64,000 nt of DNA from the NCBI GenBank assembly GCA_963800475.1, contig CAWDAZ010000005.1:89998-153997 (forward strand), written 5' to 3'. This stretch comes from Palsa-465 sp963800475 (GTDB lineage: Bacteria > Actinomycetota > Thermoleophilia > Solirubrobacterales > Solirubrobacteraceae). The translations under genes and the position numbers were made by a program. The notes beneath the pieces are model-generated. The model saw only the letters and a list, made by a program, of their open reading frames with translations, searched no databases and was not told the DNA's origin. This document shows positions 8,808 to 18,147 of the stretch, piece after piece. Each line of letters starts with the position of its first letter. Position 1 is the stretch's first letter.

Positions 8808-10077
8808 TTGGGGGCTTGGCTGGTCGCGGCGTGCGCCGCCGTCCTCGGGGTTGGGTTTGGCGTGACCGCGGTGTCCGCGGGACATGCGCTGCAGCCGCGC
8901 GTTCTGAATAGGTGCGCGAGTCCGGATGTGTCCTCCCCCCGCGACCCGGCGAATCCGCTGGCGCTGCCGATCCCGCCGCGGAACGGTGACCCGCTCCAGG
9001 GCGCGCACTTCTTCGTCGACGGCCCGCGGCACGGGCAGGCGGCGGGAGCGATCGCGACGCTGCTGGGCATCAACCCGCTGAACCTCTCAGAGAGCGACAG
9101 CTGGGCGGTCTTCAAGGCGAGCCATCTCGCCGCGATCAATCGCGACCCGAAGGCACGGCAGCTGACCAAGATCGCCGACCAGGAGGAGACCCAGAACATC
9201 AGCCTGTATGCGATGGGAGGCGGTCCGGGCGCGATTGCAGCCCAGACCACCAAGCTTCTTTGCAACAACATGAACGCGGACCCGACGCCGGCGACCGTCC
9301 CGGTCGTCACCACCTACTTGATCTATCCGAACGGGCGGCCCTGCACATCGGTTGCGGCGATCCGGGGCTGGCAGGGGACGTTCAAGCGCGACGTCGACGA
9401 GATGGCCTCCGCGATCGGCCGCAAGCGCGCCGTGATCGGCGAGGACATCGACTCGATTGGCGCGAGCGCCTGCCTGCGCGGCAGCGCCTTGACGATGTGG
9501 CTGGCGGACCTGAACTACGAGTCGAGCAAGTTCGGGGCGCTTCCGCATGCCGTGACCTACGCCGAGGCCGGCTACTCCGACGGCAACCCGGCGGGATCGA
9601 CCGCGACGCGGCTGTAGAAGGCGGGCATCAACAAGGTGCGGGGCTTCTACACCAACGGCACCCACTCTGCCTGGTCGAGCGATGAGATCCGTTGGGCTCA
9701 GAACGTCTCCGACTACATCTACCAGCTCTCGAAGGGCCGCTATCGCGCGCACTTCATCGTGAACACGGCTCAGAACGGCCAGGGGCCCAAGCTCAACCCG
9801 AATCCGGTGAAGCAGGGCATCGAGAACCTCTGCAACCCGCCGGGACGGGGTCTCGGGCGCGTGCCGACCGGTCAGGTCTCCCCGACCTTCGACGGCCGGA
9901 CATTCAAGTATCTCGACGGCTTTCTGTGGACCGGCGTCCCCGGTCGCAGCCACAGCTCGAGCTGCCCGATCGGACCGTGGCAGCCGGGAGGCGTTCTCGA
10001 CCCGCGGTTCGCCGACGGAGCTGGCGCAGAACGCCAATCAGAAACTCGGCGCGGGGTACCCGAGCCGGCCTTACTAG
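8808..10077 (+). pseudogene. Broken secreted GH6 family glycosidase (cellulase-like)
   Basis: From a TTG at 8808 (GGGGG seven bases upstream) runs a signal-peptide-like N-terminus and then a GH6 catalytic domain. NPLALPIP and AHFFVDG come first, then the active-site region VIGEDIDSIG with HAVTYAEAGYSDGNPA. A TAG at 9615-9617 interrupts it, and the same frame continues with KAGINKVRGFYTNGTHSAW, HFIVNTAQNGQGP, NPPGRGLG and DGFLWTGVPG, all GH6 hallmarks. Near 10014-10018 one extra G shifts the frame. The other frame supplies a normal ending, ELAQNANQK to YPSRPY, with its stop at 10075-10077. Two independent lesions argue for a decaying gene, though base-calling errors cannot be excluded. It is the only plus-strand gene between murC and murG. 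Confidence 0.82.
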
Positions 10078-10093
10078 CGGCTGGCCGGCACGG

Positions 10094-11152
10094 TCAGCGG
10101 CGCGGCCCGGCGGCCGCCAGCAGCTCACCCGCAACCTGGGCCGCGGCGTCGGGTCGCGCCAGCGCCGCGGAGGCGCGCGCCATCGCGGCGAGCCGCGCCG
10201 TGTCGGCCAGCAGCGCGCCGACCTCGTGGGCGAGGCGAGCACCGGTCAGCTCGGCGTCCGGGATCACGATCGCGGCACCGGCCTCCTCCATGTACCGCGC
10301 GTTGAACGCCTGGTGGTCTGCGGTCGCGTAGGGGTAGGGGATCAGCACCGCCGGTCGGCCGTGCGCGGCAACCTCGAAGATCGACCCGCCCGCACGGGCG
10401 ACCACCAGGTCGCTTGCCAGCAGTGCGTCGCCGAACCGCGTGATGTAGCCGCGCAGGTCATAGTGGGGGCCGGGGGCGGTGAGCTTCGGGAGGTCGCGGT
10501 CGCCGGCGGCGTGAAGCACCCGGAAGCGGGCACCGGCGAATGCCTCGACCGCCGCCTGGTTGATCGACCGCGCGCCCTGGGAGCCGCCGAACACCAGCAC
10601 GCATGTCTCGGCCGCATCGATCCCGAACCGCTCGCGCGCCGACTGGCGGTCTGTCGCCGGGGCGGGCACCGGCCGGCCGACGACGCGGTACCGGGGCTCC
10701 CCGCGGCCCTCGATCGGGAACGCCAAGCACACCCGCCGGGCGAACGGGGCGAGCATCCGATTCGTGAGCCCGAGGTGGCTGTCGGCCTCCATCAGCACCA
10801 GCGGGATCCGTCGCGTCGCTGCGGCCAGGCCGATCGGCCCGGCCACGTAGCCCCCCGCACCGAGCACCGCGTGGGGTTCGAGCTCGCCCAGCAGCCGCCG
10901 CGCCCGCCCGACGGCGGCAGCGTCGACGAACGCAGCCCGCGCCGCCCGTCCCGGCCGGCGGCGCGGCAGCGGCGCGACGCGGAGCGTCAGCAGCTCGTAT
11001 CCGGCCTTCGGCACCAGTTCGCGCTCGGCGCGCTCTCCGCCGACGAATACGACTTCGGCGCCGTCAGCCCGCAGCGCGTCGGCGACCGCCAGCGCGGGCA
11101 CGACGTGCCCGGCGGTCCCGCCGGCGCCGATCACGATCCTCGGGGCGCTCAC
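10094..11152 (-). CDS. murG: UDP-GlcNAc:lipid I N-acetylglucosaminyltransferase MurG
   Basis: A peripheral membrane GT28 transferase of 352 residues that converts lipid I to lipid II on the cytoplasmic face. Glycine-rich loop 1 is GGTAGHVVPA (11-20). Further motifs are LGAGGYVAGP near 98, a loop with FGGSQGARSIN near 190, and the UDP-GlcNAc-binding region ARAGGSIFEVAAHGRPAVLIPYP near 255-277 (normally SRAGA or ARSGA). The GTG start at 11152 lies 89 bases inside ftsW, so translation is probably coupled. The gene ends 16 bases after the convergent GH6 pseudogene. Confidence 0.96.
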   Translation of the reverse strand: MSAPRIVIGAGGTAGHVVPALAVADALRADGAEVVFVGGERAERELVPKAGYELLTLRVAPLPRRRPGRAARAAFVDAAAVGRARRLLGELEPHAVLGAGGYVAGPIGLAAATRRIPLVLMEADSHLGLTNRMLAPFARRVCLAFPIEGRGEPRYRVVGRPVPAPATDRQSARERFGIDAAETCVLVFGGSQGARSINQAAVEAFAGARFRVLHAAGDRDLPKLTAPGPHYDLRGYITRFGDALLASDLVVARAGGSIFEVAAHGRPAVLIPYPYATADHQAFNARYMEEAGAAIVIPDAELTGARLAHEVGALLADTARLAAMARASAALARPDAAAQVAGELLAAAGPRR

Positions 11153-12356
11153 CGCCCGGGCCCTGCACCAGCCGCAACCGGCCCGCCCCCGGGCGCGCGA
11201 TGTTGAGCAGCAGCCCGACCGCGGCGAGCATGACTGACATATTTGTGGGCGCGTAGGAGATGAACGGCAGCGGCACCCCGGTGAGCGGCGCGAGGCCGAG
11301 TACGACGAAGATGTTGAGCAGTCCCTGGCACAGGATCAGCGCGGTCAGCCCGGTCGCGAGCAGCTTCGCATACCGCCCGGCGGCCCGCCGCGCGGTTCTC
11401 ATGCCCGCGTAGGCGATCATCCCGTAGAGGAACACGACGCCGAACACCCCCAGCAATCCGAGCTCCTCCCCGATCACCGCGAGGATGAAGTCGGTCTGTG
11501 CCTCCGGGAGGTAGAACGTCTTCTGGACCGAGCGGCCGAGGCCGACGCCGAAGATCCCCCCCGAGCCGAGCGCGATCTGGCCCTGACACGACTGGTAGCC
11601 AGCGCCGGACTTGGCCTCGACCGAGCAGGGGTGCAGGAACGAGGTGAGCCGCGCGCGCTGGTAGGGCTGGGCGATCGCCAGCAGCACCACCAAGCCGACC
11701 GCGATCCCGGCGAGCATCGCCAGGTGGCGCTTGTGCATTCCCGCGGCGATCAGCAGGGTCCCGATCGTGAACGCGACCACCAGCGTCGTCCCGAGGTCTG
11801 GCTCGACGACGATCAGCAGGCAGGCGGGCGCGGCGATCACGGCGATCGGCGCGACCGCCTCCTTGAAGCCGCGCATCCGCTTCGGGTGCTCGGCGAGATA
11901 CCGCGCCACGTACAGCACCAGCGCCAGCTTCATCAGCTCGGACGGCTGGAACTGGATCGGGCCGGCCGCGAACCACCGGCGGGCGCCGTTGACCTGGACC
12001 CCGAACCCCGGGACCAGCACGAGCAGCAGCAGCGCGAACGAGACCAGAAACAGCAGCGACACCAGCCGCCGCTGCAGGAGCGTCACCCCGCGGCGCGACA
12101 GCACGTGCATCCCGGCGAGCCCGATCGCCCCGAAGATCAGGTACCTGACGAACTGGCCGGTGCCCGTCCCGCTGCGCCCGCTGAGTACGCCCAGCGGCGA
12201 CGAGGCGCTGTAGACCATCACCGCGCCGAACGCGAGCAGGCACAGCGTCGCCGTCAGGAGCATCCGATGCTCGAGCGGCGGGGCTGCCCGCTTGGCCGAC
12301 GTCGAGCGCTGGCGACCGCCCGCGGGCGCGGCCGCGGCGGCGGTCGCCGGACTCAT
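11064..12356 (-). CDS. ftsW: Lipid II polymerase FtsW (SEDS family)
   Basis: A SEDS-family septal peptidoglycan glycosyltransferase of 430 residues with about ten membrane helices. After a short cytoplasmic Ala-rich N-terminus the helices start near residue 37. Family markers are NGARRWFAAGPIQFQPSELMKLA, EPDLGTTLV (catalytic Asp region), GSGGIFGVGLGRSVQK, EAQTDFILAVIGEELG and PLTGVPLPFISY. The partner is the FtsI transpeptidase. The start overlaps murD by ATGA. The last 30 or so residues are very rich in Arg and are coded by the 89 bases shared with the murG start; such a tail is not a conserved part of the family. A small Cys-containing insert (HPCSVEAKSGAGYQSC) lies in an extracellular loop. 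Confidence 0.96.
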   Translation of the reverse strand: MSPATAAAAAPAGGRQRSTSAKRAAPPLEHRMLLTATLCLLAFGAVMVYSASSPLGVLSGRSGTGTGQFVRYLIFGAIGLAGMHVLSRRGVTLLQRRLVSLLFLVSFALLLLVLVPGFGVQVNGARRWFAAGPIQFQPSELMKLALVLYVARYLAEHPKRMRGFKEAVAPIAVIAAPACLLIVVEPDLGTTLVVAFTIGTLLIAAGMHKRHLAMLAGIAVGLVVLLAIAQPYQRARLTSFLHPCSVEAKSGAGYQSCQGQIALGSGGIFGVGLGRSVQKTFYLPEAQTDFILAVIGEELGLLGVFGVVFLYGMIAYAGMRTARRAAGRYAKLLATGLTALILCQGLLNIFVVLGLAPLTGVPLPFISYAPTNMSVMLAAVGLLLNIARPGAGRLRLVQGPGGERPEDRDRRRRDRRARRARAGGRRRAAG

Positions 12357-13645
12357 TCGAAGCCCTCCACGAGCGTGCGAAAGTGTTCGCCGCGCGCCTC
12401 GAAGTCTCGGTACTGGTCGTAGCTCGCGCAGGCCGGCGAGAGCAGCACGACGTCGCCGGCGGTGGCCGCGGCGTGCGCTTCGGCGACGCCGCGCTCGAGA
12501 TCGCCCGCGAGGCGCAGCTCGACGCCGGTCGGATCGAGCGCCGCGGCCAGCTCGCCGGCCGCCTCGCCGATCAGGTACACGGCGGCGCAGCGCTCCCGCA
12601 CGAGCGGGGCGAGCGCCGAGAAGTCCTGCCGCTTGCCGCGGCCGCCGGCGATCAGCCGAATCCGGCCGGGAAACGACCGCAGCGCGACGATCGTGCTGGC
12701 GACGTTCGTGGCCTTCGAGTCGTTGACCCACGACACGCCGCCGAGCTCGGCGATCCGCTCGAGCCGGTGTGGCACGCCGGAGAAGGTCCGCAGGCCCCGG
12801 GCCACCGCGTCGGGGTCGATTCCGCGCGCTAGGCACGTCGCCGCGGCTGCCATCCCGTTCTCGCGGTTGTGCTCGCCGGGCAGCCCGATCTGGTCGGCCA
12901 GCTCGCGCTCGGGCCCCGCGCCGTAGCGGACGACCCGCGCCCTGGTCGGAGGCAAGGCGCCGTCGGCCGGCACGACCGCGATGTCGTCGGCGGACTGGTT
13001 GGCGAAGATCCGCAGCTTCGCGGCGACGTAGTCCTCAAGGCTCGCGTGGCGGTCGAGGTGGTCGGGAGAGACATTGAGAAGCACCCCCGCTTCCGGGGCA
13101 AAGCGCTCGGTGTCCTCGAGCTGGAAGGAAGAGGCCTCGCACACCACCGTCGTCGCAGGATCAAGGCGGCCGACGAGCGTCGAGGCCGCGGTGCCGACGT
13201 TGCCGGCGACCGCCACCGGGAGCCCGGCCTCACGGTGGATGTGGCCGATCCACTCGGTGGTGGTGGTCTTGCCGTTGGTGCCGGTCACCGCCACGAACTC
13301 GCTGGTGAGCAGGCGCCACGCGATCTCGAGCTCTCCGAGCACCGGTACGCCACGCTCGCGCGCGGCCACCACGAGCGGGGCCGACTGGGGTACGCCGGGA
13401 CTCTTGATGAGCGTCCCAGCGCGGGCGGCAAGGGCGACGCCTGACGCATCCAGCTGTATTTCAACGCCGGCGTCTAAAAGCCTCCGCGCCGCTTGGGCGA
13501 GCCGCGGATCGCTGCCCGCGCCCGCATCGCAGCCGATCACCTCCTCCCCGCGGGCGCGAAGTGCGAGCGCCACGGCCTCGCCCGAGCGGGCGAGGCCGAG
13601 CACCACATACGGGCCGCCCGGAAGCGACGGCCGGGGCTTAGGCAT
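12353..13645 (-). CDS. murD: UDP-MurNAc-L-alanine--D-glutamate ligase MurD
   Basis: A cytoplasmic Mur ligase of 430 residues that adds D-Glu to UDP-MurNAc-L-Ala. The first domain opens with VVLGLARSGEA, the ATP loop is TGTNGKTTT (121-129), the central domain has SPDHLDRH, and the C-terminal domain has HRLERI, NDSKATN and ACASYDQY. The ATG at 13645 is chosen because it lies 23 bases after the mraY stop and gives a normal length; the frame is open further upstream without similarity. It overlaps ftsW by ATGA. Confidence 0.97.
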   Translation of the reverse strand: MPKPRPSLPGGPYVVLGLARSGEAVALALRARGEEVIGCDAGAGSDPRLAQAARRLLDAGVEIQLDASGVALAARAGTLIKSPGVPQSAPLVVAARERGVPVLGELEIAWRLLTSEFVAVTGTNGKTTTTEWIGHIHREAGLPVAVAGNVGTAASTLVGRLDPATTVVCEASSFQLEDTERFAPEAGVLLNVSPDHLDRHASLEDYVAAKLRIFANQSADDIAVVPADGALPPTRARVVRYGAGPERELADQIGLPGEHNRENGMAAAATCLARGIDPDAVARGLRTFSGVPHRLERIAELGGVSWVNDSKATNVASTIVALRSFPGRIRLIAGGRGKRQDFSALAPLVRERCAAVYLIGEAAGELAAALDPTGVELRLAGDLERGVAEAHAAATAGDVVLLSPACASYDQYRDFEARGEHFRTLVEGFE

Positions 13646-13668
13646 GGAGGCGGCGCTCGAAGCGGGTG

Positions 13669-14652
13669 CTAGCCACGGATCGACAGCTGATACACGGTGA
13701 ACCCGACGGCGCAGAAAGCCGCGGCGACGATCCAGAAGCGCAGGATGATCTTCGTCTCCGACCACCCCCGCAGCTCGAAGTGGTGGTGGATCGGCGCCAT
13801 CAGGAACACGCGCTTGCGAAACGTCTGGAACGAGATCACCTGGATCACGACCGACAGCGCCTCGAGCACGAAGATCCCGCCGAGCAGGAGCAGCAGCAGC
13901 GTTGTGTTGGTCATCACCGCGAGCCCCGCGACAGCGCCGCCGAGCCCGAGCGAACCTGTGTCCCCCATGAAGATGCTGGCCGGGAAGCTGTTGAACCACA
14001 GGAACCCGATGCACGCACCGACGAGGCACGACGCGAGCAGCGTCAGATCGTGCTGGCCGGTGGTGATGAACGTGATCCCGATGTACGCGAGCAGCGTGAT
14101 CGCGACGCACCCGGCCGCGAGCCCGTCGAGACCGTCGGTGAGGTTGACCCCGCTGGTGGTGCCGGCCACAACCAGGTAGATCAGCACCGGGTAGAGTGGC
14201 CCGAGGTCGATCGAGCCGTCGATGAACCTGATCCGGACCGTCGTCGAGACGTGCGCCTTGTGGGTCGCGATCCACCACAACCCGATCGAGATCAGGACCG
14301 TGACGATCAGCTTCGTTCGCGCCCGCAGGCCGAGCGAGCGCCGCTTGGCGATCTTCGTGTAGTCGTCGGCGAACCCCAGCAGCGCGCACGCGATCGTCGC
14401 CAGGAACACGCCGATCGACTGCCACTCGAAGCTGGACAGGATCAGGAACGGGACCGCGAACGCGACCATGATCACGATCCCCCCGAGCGTCGGCGTACCC
14501 GCCTTGGTCTTATGGCCCTGCGGTCCTTCCTCCCGGATGTTCTGGCCGAATTCCCTGCGCCGCACGAACTCGATGAACTTGGGGCTCAGGAACAGGCACA
14601 TCAGCAGCGACGCGGTGCCCGCGATCAGGATCCGCCCGGAAACTGATCCCAT
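13669..14652 (-). CDS. mraY: Phospho-MurNAc-pentapeptide transferase MraY
   Basis: An integral membrane enzyme of 327 residues with about ten helices that transfers phospho-MurNAc-pentapeptide to undecaprenyl phosphate, forming lipid I. Conserved pieces are GPQGHKTKAGTPTLGG near the N-terminus, the catalytic ADDYTKI, NLTDGLDGLAAG, NSFPASIFMGDTGSL and PIHHHFELRGWSE. The ATG at 14652 overlaps the murF TGA by one base (TGATG). An alternative start 11 codons upstream would run into murF and is less likely. Confidence 0.97.
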   Translation of the reverse strand: MGSVSGRILIAGTASLLMCLFLSPKFIEFVRRREFGQNIREEGPQGHKTKAGTPTLGGIVIMVAFAVPFLILSSFEWQSIGVFLATIACALLGFADDYTKIAKRRSLGLRARTKLIVTVLISIGLWWIATHKAHVSTTVRIRFIDGSIDLGPLYPVLIYLVVAGTTSGVNLTDGLDGLAAGCVAITLLAYIGITFITTGQHDLTLLASCLVGACIGFLWFNSFPASIFMGDTGSLGLGGAVAGLAVMTNTTLLLLLLGGIFVLEALSVVIQVISFQTFRKRVFLMAPIHHHFELRGWSETKIILRFWIVAAAFCAVGFTVYQLSIRG

Positions 14653-16010
14653 CAGCTGCGGTCCTCGGGCTCGAGCGCGCGGCACACCAGCTCGAGGCCC
14701 ACGCCGCGCGAGCCCTTGACGAGCACCACGTCCCCGGGGCGAAGCCGGTCGGCAACCAGCTCGGCGGCGGCGCCGGCGTCCCGGAGCACCAGCGTCTCCC
14801 CGTGGAACCGCCGCGTCATCTGCTCTGCCCTCGGACCGACGGTCACCAGCAGGTCGACGCCGCGCTCGGCGGCATACTCGCCGACCTGCTCGTGGAGCTC
14901 GAGCTCCGTCTCCCCCAGCTCCAGCATGTCGCCGAGCACCGCCACGCGCCTCGACCGGCGGTCGCGCCGGGCGGCAGCGGCCAGCTCATCGAGGGCGGCG
15001 CGCATCGACATCGGGTTGGCGTTGTAGCAGTCGTCGATCAACATCACGTCGCCGGCCAGCGTCGTCAGCTGGCCGCGGCCCGGCGACAGCGCGAGCTCGA
15101 CCCGCCCCGACGGCGTCACGCCGACCGCCCGCGCCGCCCCCACGGCAGCGAGCAGATCGCGCCGCAGATGGGCCTGCTCGAAATTCACGCGCAGCTCGAT
15201 CCGCTCGCCACGCGCGTCGATCTCGACGCGGCCGGCGTCGCCGCCGAGCAGCCGGATGTCGCCGTCCTCCCCGAACGTAACGGTGTCCAGATCGCTGCGG
15301 AGGTGGCGCTCCAGCAGCGGCTCACCGGCGGGCACAACCGCCGTCGCTCCAGGCGCGAGTGCCTCGATCAGCTCCGCCTTGGCGGCGGCGATCGCCTCGA
15401 CGCTCTCGAGCAGCTCGAGATGCACCGGGCCGACGCTCACAATCAGCCCGACGTCCGGCTCGGCCACACTCGCCAGCTCCGCGATCTGGCCCGTCCCGCG
15501 CATCGCCATCTCGAGCACGAGCACCTCGGTGCCGGCGGGCGCGGCGAGGATCTCGAGCGGCACCCCGATCTCCGTGTTGAAGTTCGCGCGCGAGGCGACG
15601 GTCCGGCGATGCGGCGCCAGCAGCGCGAGCAGCAGGTCCTTGGTCGAGGTCTTGCCGGTCGAGCCGGTGACGCCGATCACCTGCGCGCCGAGCTCCCGCC
15701 GCCACGCCGTCGCGAGCCGCTGGAGCGCGACCAGCGGCTGATCGGCGGACAGCACCGCGGCGCGGCCGAGCGCGGCCGCCGCGCCGGCGTGCTCGGGGGC
15801 CGCCAGCACCCCCCACGCCCCGGCGTCGAGTGCCGCGGTGGCGAATCGCCCACCGTCCTCGCGCTGTCCCGGCAGGCCCACGAACAGGGCCCCTGGCCCG
15901 GCATCGCGCGAGTCGATGATCGCGCGCTCGGGCCCGGAGCCGTTTGGCGATGAGGACAGCAGGCGCGCACCGGCCGCCGCCGCGATCCGCTCGGGGCTCC
16001 AGCGCCTCAT
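14652..16010 (-). CDS. murF: UDP-MurNAc-tripeptide--D-alanyl-D-alanine ligase MurF
   Basis: A Mur ligase of 452 residues that completes the UDP-MurNAc pentapeptide by adding D-Ala-D-Ala. The N-terminal domain contains IIDSRDAGPGALFVGLPG, the ATP loop is TGSTGKTSTKD (115-125), NFNTEIGVPL follows, and DDCYNANPMSM and LGDMLELG mark the C-terminal half. It overlaps murE by ATGA and mraY by one base. No ddl gene for D-Ala-D-Ala synthesis is in the window. Confidence 0.97.
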   Translation of the reverse strand: MRRWSPERIAAAAGARLLSSSPNGSGPERAIIDSRDAGPGALFVGLPGQREDGGRFATAALDAGAWGVLAAPEHAGAAAALGRAAVLSADQPLVALQRLATAWRRELGAQVIGVTGSTGKTSTKDLLLALLAPHRRTVASRANFNTEIGVPLEILAAPAGTEVLVLEMAMRGTGQIAELASVAEPDVGLIVSVGPVHLELLESVEAIAAAKAELIEALAPGATAVVPAGEPLLERHLRSDLDTVTFGEDGDIRLLGGDAGRVEIDARGERIELRVNFEQAHLRRDLLAAVGAARAVGVTPSGRVELALSPGRGQLTTLAGDVMLIDDCYNANPMSMRAALDELAAAARRDRRSRRVAVLGDMLELGETELELHEQVGEYAAERGVDLLVTVGPRAEQMTRRFHGETLVLRDAGAAAELVADRLRPGDVVLVKGSRGVGLELVCRALEPEDRS

Positions 16011-17443
16011 GCGGAGAGGGCCGCGCTCCGCAGGGCCTCGCGCGCGACGGTCGCGTCGTCGAACGGCACCTTGCGGCCGCCGGCGAACTCCTGTCCCTGC
16101 TCGTGCCCCTTGCCCGCGATCACGACCACGTCGCCGCCGCCGGCGCCCGCGATCGCGATCCCGATCGCCTCGCGGCGATCGACCTGGTGCTCGACGTCGG
16201 GGCCCGCGCCCTCGAGGATCTGCTCGATGATCGCCTCGGGGGGCTCGGAGCGCGGATTGTCGGAGGTGACGATCACCCGGTCCGCCAGCCGGGTCGCGAT
16301 CTCGCCCATCAGCGGCCGCTTGCCCCGGTCGCGGTCGCCCCCGGCGCCGAACACCACATGCACGCGGCCGGTCGTCAGCGCGCGCGCCGCTCGCAGCACG
16401 TTTTCGAGCGAGTCGGGGGTATGCGCGTAGTCGACGAGCACGGCGAAGTCCTGGCCCTCGTCGATCGTCTCGAACCGCCCAGGCACCTGCCCGGCGGTCC
16501 CGATCGCGCGTGACGCGGTCTCCGGATCGACCCCGAGCGAGCGTGCGGCGGCGAACGCCCCGAGCACGTTGTAGACGTTGAACCGCCCGCGCAGCGGCGA
16601 GCGCAGCTCGGTCGGCCCGTCCGGGCCCTCGACGATGAACCTGGATCCATCGAGTCCTGTCGACACCGCGGCGGCCCGGTAGGTGGCGTCGGCGTCGAGC
16701 GCGAACGTCATCGGGTGCTCCAGCTCGGCCGCGAGGCGAGCGCCGTAGCCGTCGTCCACGTTGATCACCGCGTGGTGCGGGCCGCCGTCGGTGAACAGCC
16801 GGCGCTTGGCGCTGAAGTAGTCCTCCATCGTCGGGTGGAAGTCGAGGTGGTCCTGGGTCAAATTCGTGAAGATCGTCGCGGCGAAGTGGATCGCGTCGGC
16901 GCGGTGGAGCTCCAGCGCGTGCGAGGACACCTCCATCACGGCGGCCTGATCGCCGGCGGCGAGCATCTCCGCGAACGTGCGCTGGAGGTCGATCGCCTCG
17001 GGGGTGGTCCGCTCGACGGCGTGCTCGACGCCGCCGATCACGCTCTTGACCGTGCCGAGCAGCCCGGTCGGGCGCCCCGCCGCCTCGAGCAGCGCCCGGA
17101 TCAGAAACGCGGTCGTGGTCTTGCCGTTGGTGCCCGTCACCCCGGCCACTTGGAGCCGGGCGGTCGGGTCCCCGAAGAAGCGCGCGGCCGCGGGAGCCAT
17201 CGCCGCGCGCACGTCGCCGACCTCGAGCTCGGGCACGCCGAGCCCGAGCGGCCGCTGCACCACCAGCGCGACCGCGCCCCGCGCGACCGCGTCGGGAGCG
17301 AAGTCGTGACCGTCACGCGTGAACCCGGGGACGCAGAAGAACAGCGTGTCCGGGGTCACGGCCCGGTTGTCGTAGGCGAGGCCCGAAACCTCGATGTCCC
17401 GCGCGCCCGGCGACGCGCCGGGCATCAGCTCTCCGAGCCGCAT
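16007..17443 (-). CDS. murE: UDP-MurNAc-L-Ala-D-Glu--2,6-diaminopimelate ligase MurE
   Basis: A Mur ligase of 478 residues that adds the third residue of the stem peptide. The ATP loop is TGTNGKTTT (103-111), and SAKRRLF holds the Lys (about 213) that is carbamylated in the family. The motif DNPR at 395-398 is the known determinant for meso-diaminopimelate rather than L-lysine, so the peptidoglycan is predicted to be of the A1-gamma/DAP type. The murE start is 24 bases from the clpP stop; the usual upstream neighbour ftsI is 4.3 kb away across an insert. Confidence 0.97.
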   Translation of the reverse strand: MRLGELMPGASPGARDIEVSGLAYDNRAVTPDTLFFCVPGFTRDGHDFAPDAVARGAVALVVQRPLGLGVPELEVGDVRAAMAPAAARFFGDPTARLQVAGVTGTNGKTTTAFLIRALLEAAGRPTGLLGTVKSVIGGVEHAVERTTPEAIDLQRTFAEMLAAGDQAAVMEVSSHALELHRADAIHFAATIFTNLTQDHLDFHPTMEDYFSAKRRLFTDGGPHHAVINVDDGYGARLAAELEHPMTFALDADATYRAAAVSTGLDGSRFIVEGPDGPTELRSPLRGRFNVYNVLGAFAAARSLGVDPETASRAIGTAGQVPGRFETIDEGQDFAVLVDYAHTPDSLENVLRAARALTTGRVHVVFGAGGDRDRGKRPLMGEIATRLADRVIVTSDNPRSEPPEAIIEQILEGAGPDVEHQVDRREAIGIAIAGAGGGDVVVIAGKGHEQGQEFAGGRKVPFDDATVAREALRSAALSA

Positions 17444-17467
17444 CGCGGCCCGAGTGTAGAGATGGGA

Positions 17468-18091
17468 TCAGGCAGAAACTCCGGCGAAGCCGCGTCCGCG
17501 GGCGTCGAGCTCGCGCTTGGAGAGCACCCGGTCGACGAGCCCGTAGGCGACCGCCTCCTCGCCCGTGAAGTACCGGTCGCGCTCCATGTCGGCGTGCACG
17601 CGCTCGACCGACTGCCCGGTGTGCTGGGCGTATAGCTCATCGATGCGGGCACGCAGCCGGAGGATTTCTGTGGCGTGTATCTCCACGTCGCTCGACTGAC
17701 CCTCGAACCCGCCCGACGGCTGGTGTATCAGGATCCTCGAGTTGGGCAGCGCCATCCGCTTGCCGGGTGTGCCGCCCGCCAGCAACAGCGAGCCCATCGA
17801 CATCGCGATCCCGTAGCAGATCGTCTGCACGTCGGGCCGGATGAACTGCATCGCGTCGTAGATCGCGAGCCCCGCGTAGATCGAGCCTCCCGGCGAGTTG
17901 ATGTACAGGTGGATGTCCTTGTCGGGGTCGTCGGACTCGAGGTGGACCAGCTGCGCGACGATCAGGTTCGCGGCGTCCTCGTCCACCTGGCCGCCGAGGA
18001 ACACGACGCGATCGTTGAGCAGTCGCGAGTAGATGTCGAACGAGCGCTCGCCGCGTGCGGTCTGCTCGACGACCATCGGTACGAGGGGCAT
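17468..18091 (-). CDS. clpP: ATP-dependent Clp protease proteolytic subunit ClpP
   Basis: A 207-residue serine protease subunit forming the 14-mer chamber served by ClpX or ClpC. The start at 18091 gives the classical MPLVPMVVEQTARGERSFDI and has a good Shine-Dalgarno (GGAGG, five bases upstream). The triad is Ser98 (MSMGS), His123 (LIHQPSGG) and Asp172 (ERDRYF). The residues before the nucleophile read GIAMSMG rather than the common GQAASMG, so it may be the divergent subunit of a ClpP1P2 pair. No second clpP or clpX is nearby, which is unusual since these often sit together. It lies inside the dcw cluster between ftsI and murE. Confidence 0.95.
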   Translation of the reverse strand: MPLVPMVVEQTARGERSFDIYSRLLNDRVVFLGGQVDEDAANLIVAQLVHLESDDPDKDIHLYINSPGGSIYAGLAIYDAMQFIRPDVQTICYGIAMSMGSLLLAGGTPGKRMALPNSRILIHQPSGGFEGQSSDVEIHATEILRLRARIDELYAQHTGQSVERVHADMERDRYFTGEEAVAYGLVDRVLSKRELDARGRGFAGVSA

Positions 18092-18110
18092 TGCGTCCTC
18101 CAGTGCTGGT

Positions 18111-18139
18111 GATAAAGTGCAACTGTTGAGTTGCACCAA
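18111..18139 (-). promoter_or_regulatory. Candidate clpP promoter overlapping a palindromic operator
   Basis: On the minus strand TTGGTG (18139-18134) and TTTATC (18116-18111) are spaced by 17 bases, and the clpP ATG follows after about 20 bases with GGAGG between. The palindrome at 18117-18136 fills the spacer, so a bound protein would block the polymerase. This is read from sequence only; no start site is known. Confidence 0.5.
18117..18136. repeat. Palindrome 1 in the clpP/SRPBCC intergenic region
   Basis: GTGCAACT and AGTTGCAC are perfect 8-bp arms around GTTG. It resembles palindrome 2 (18148-18171) along TGCAAC-N-G-N-TGAGTTGC; centres are 33 bp apart, about three helical turns, as for cooperative binding. 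Confidence 0.6.
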
Positions 18140-18147
18140 TGTACCAG

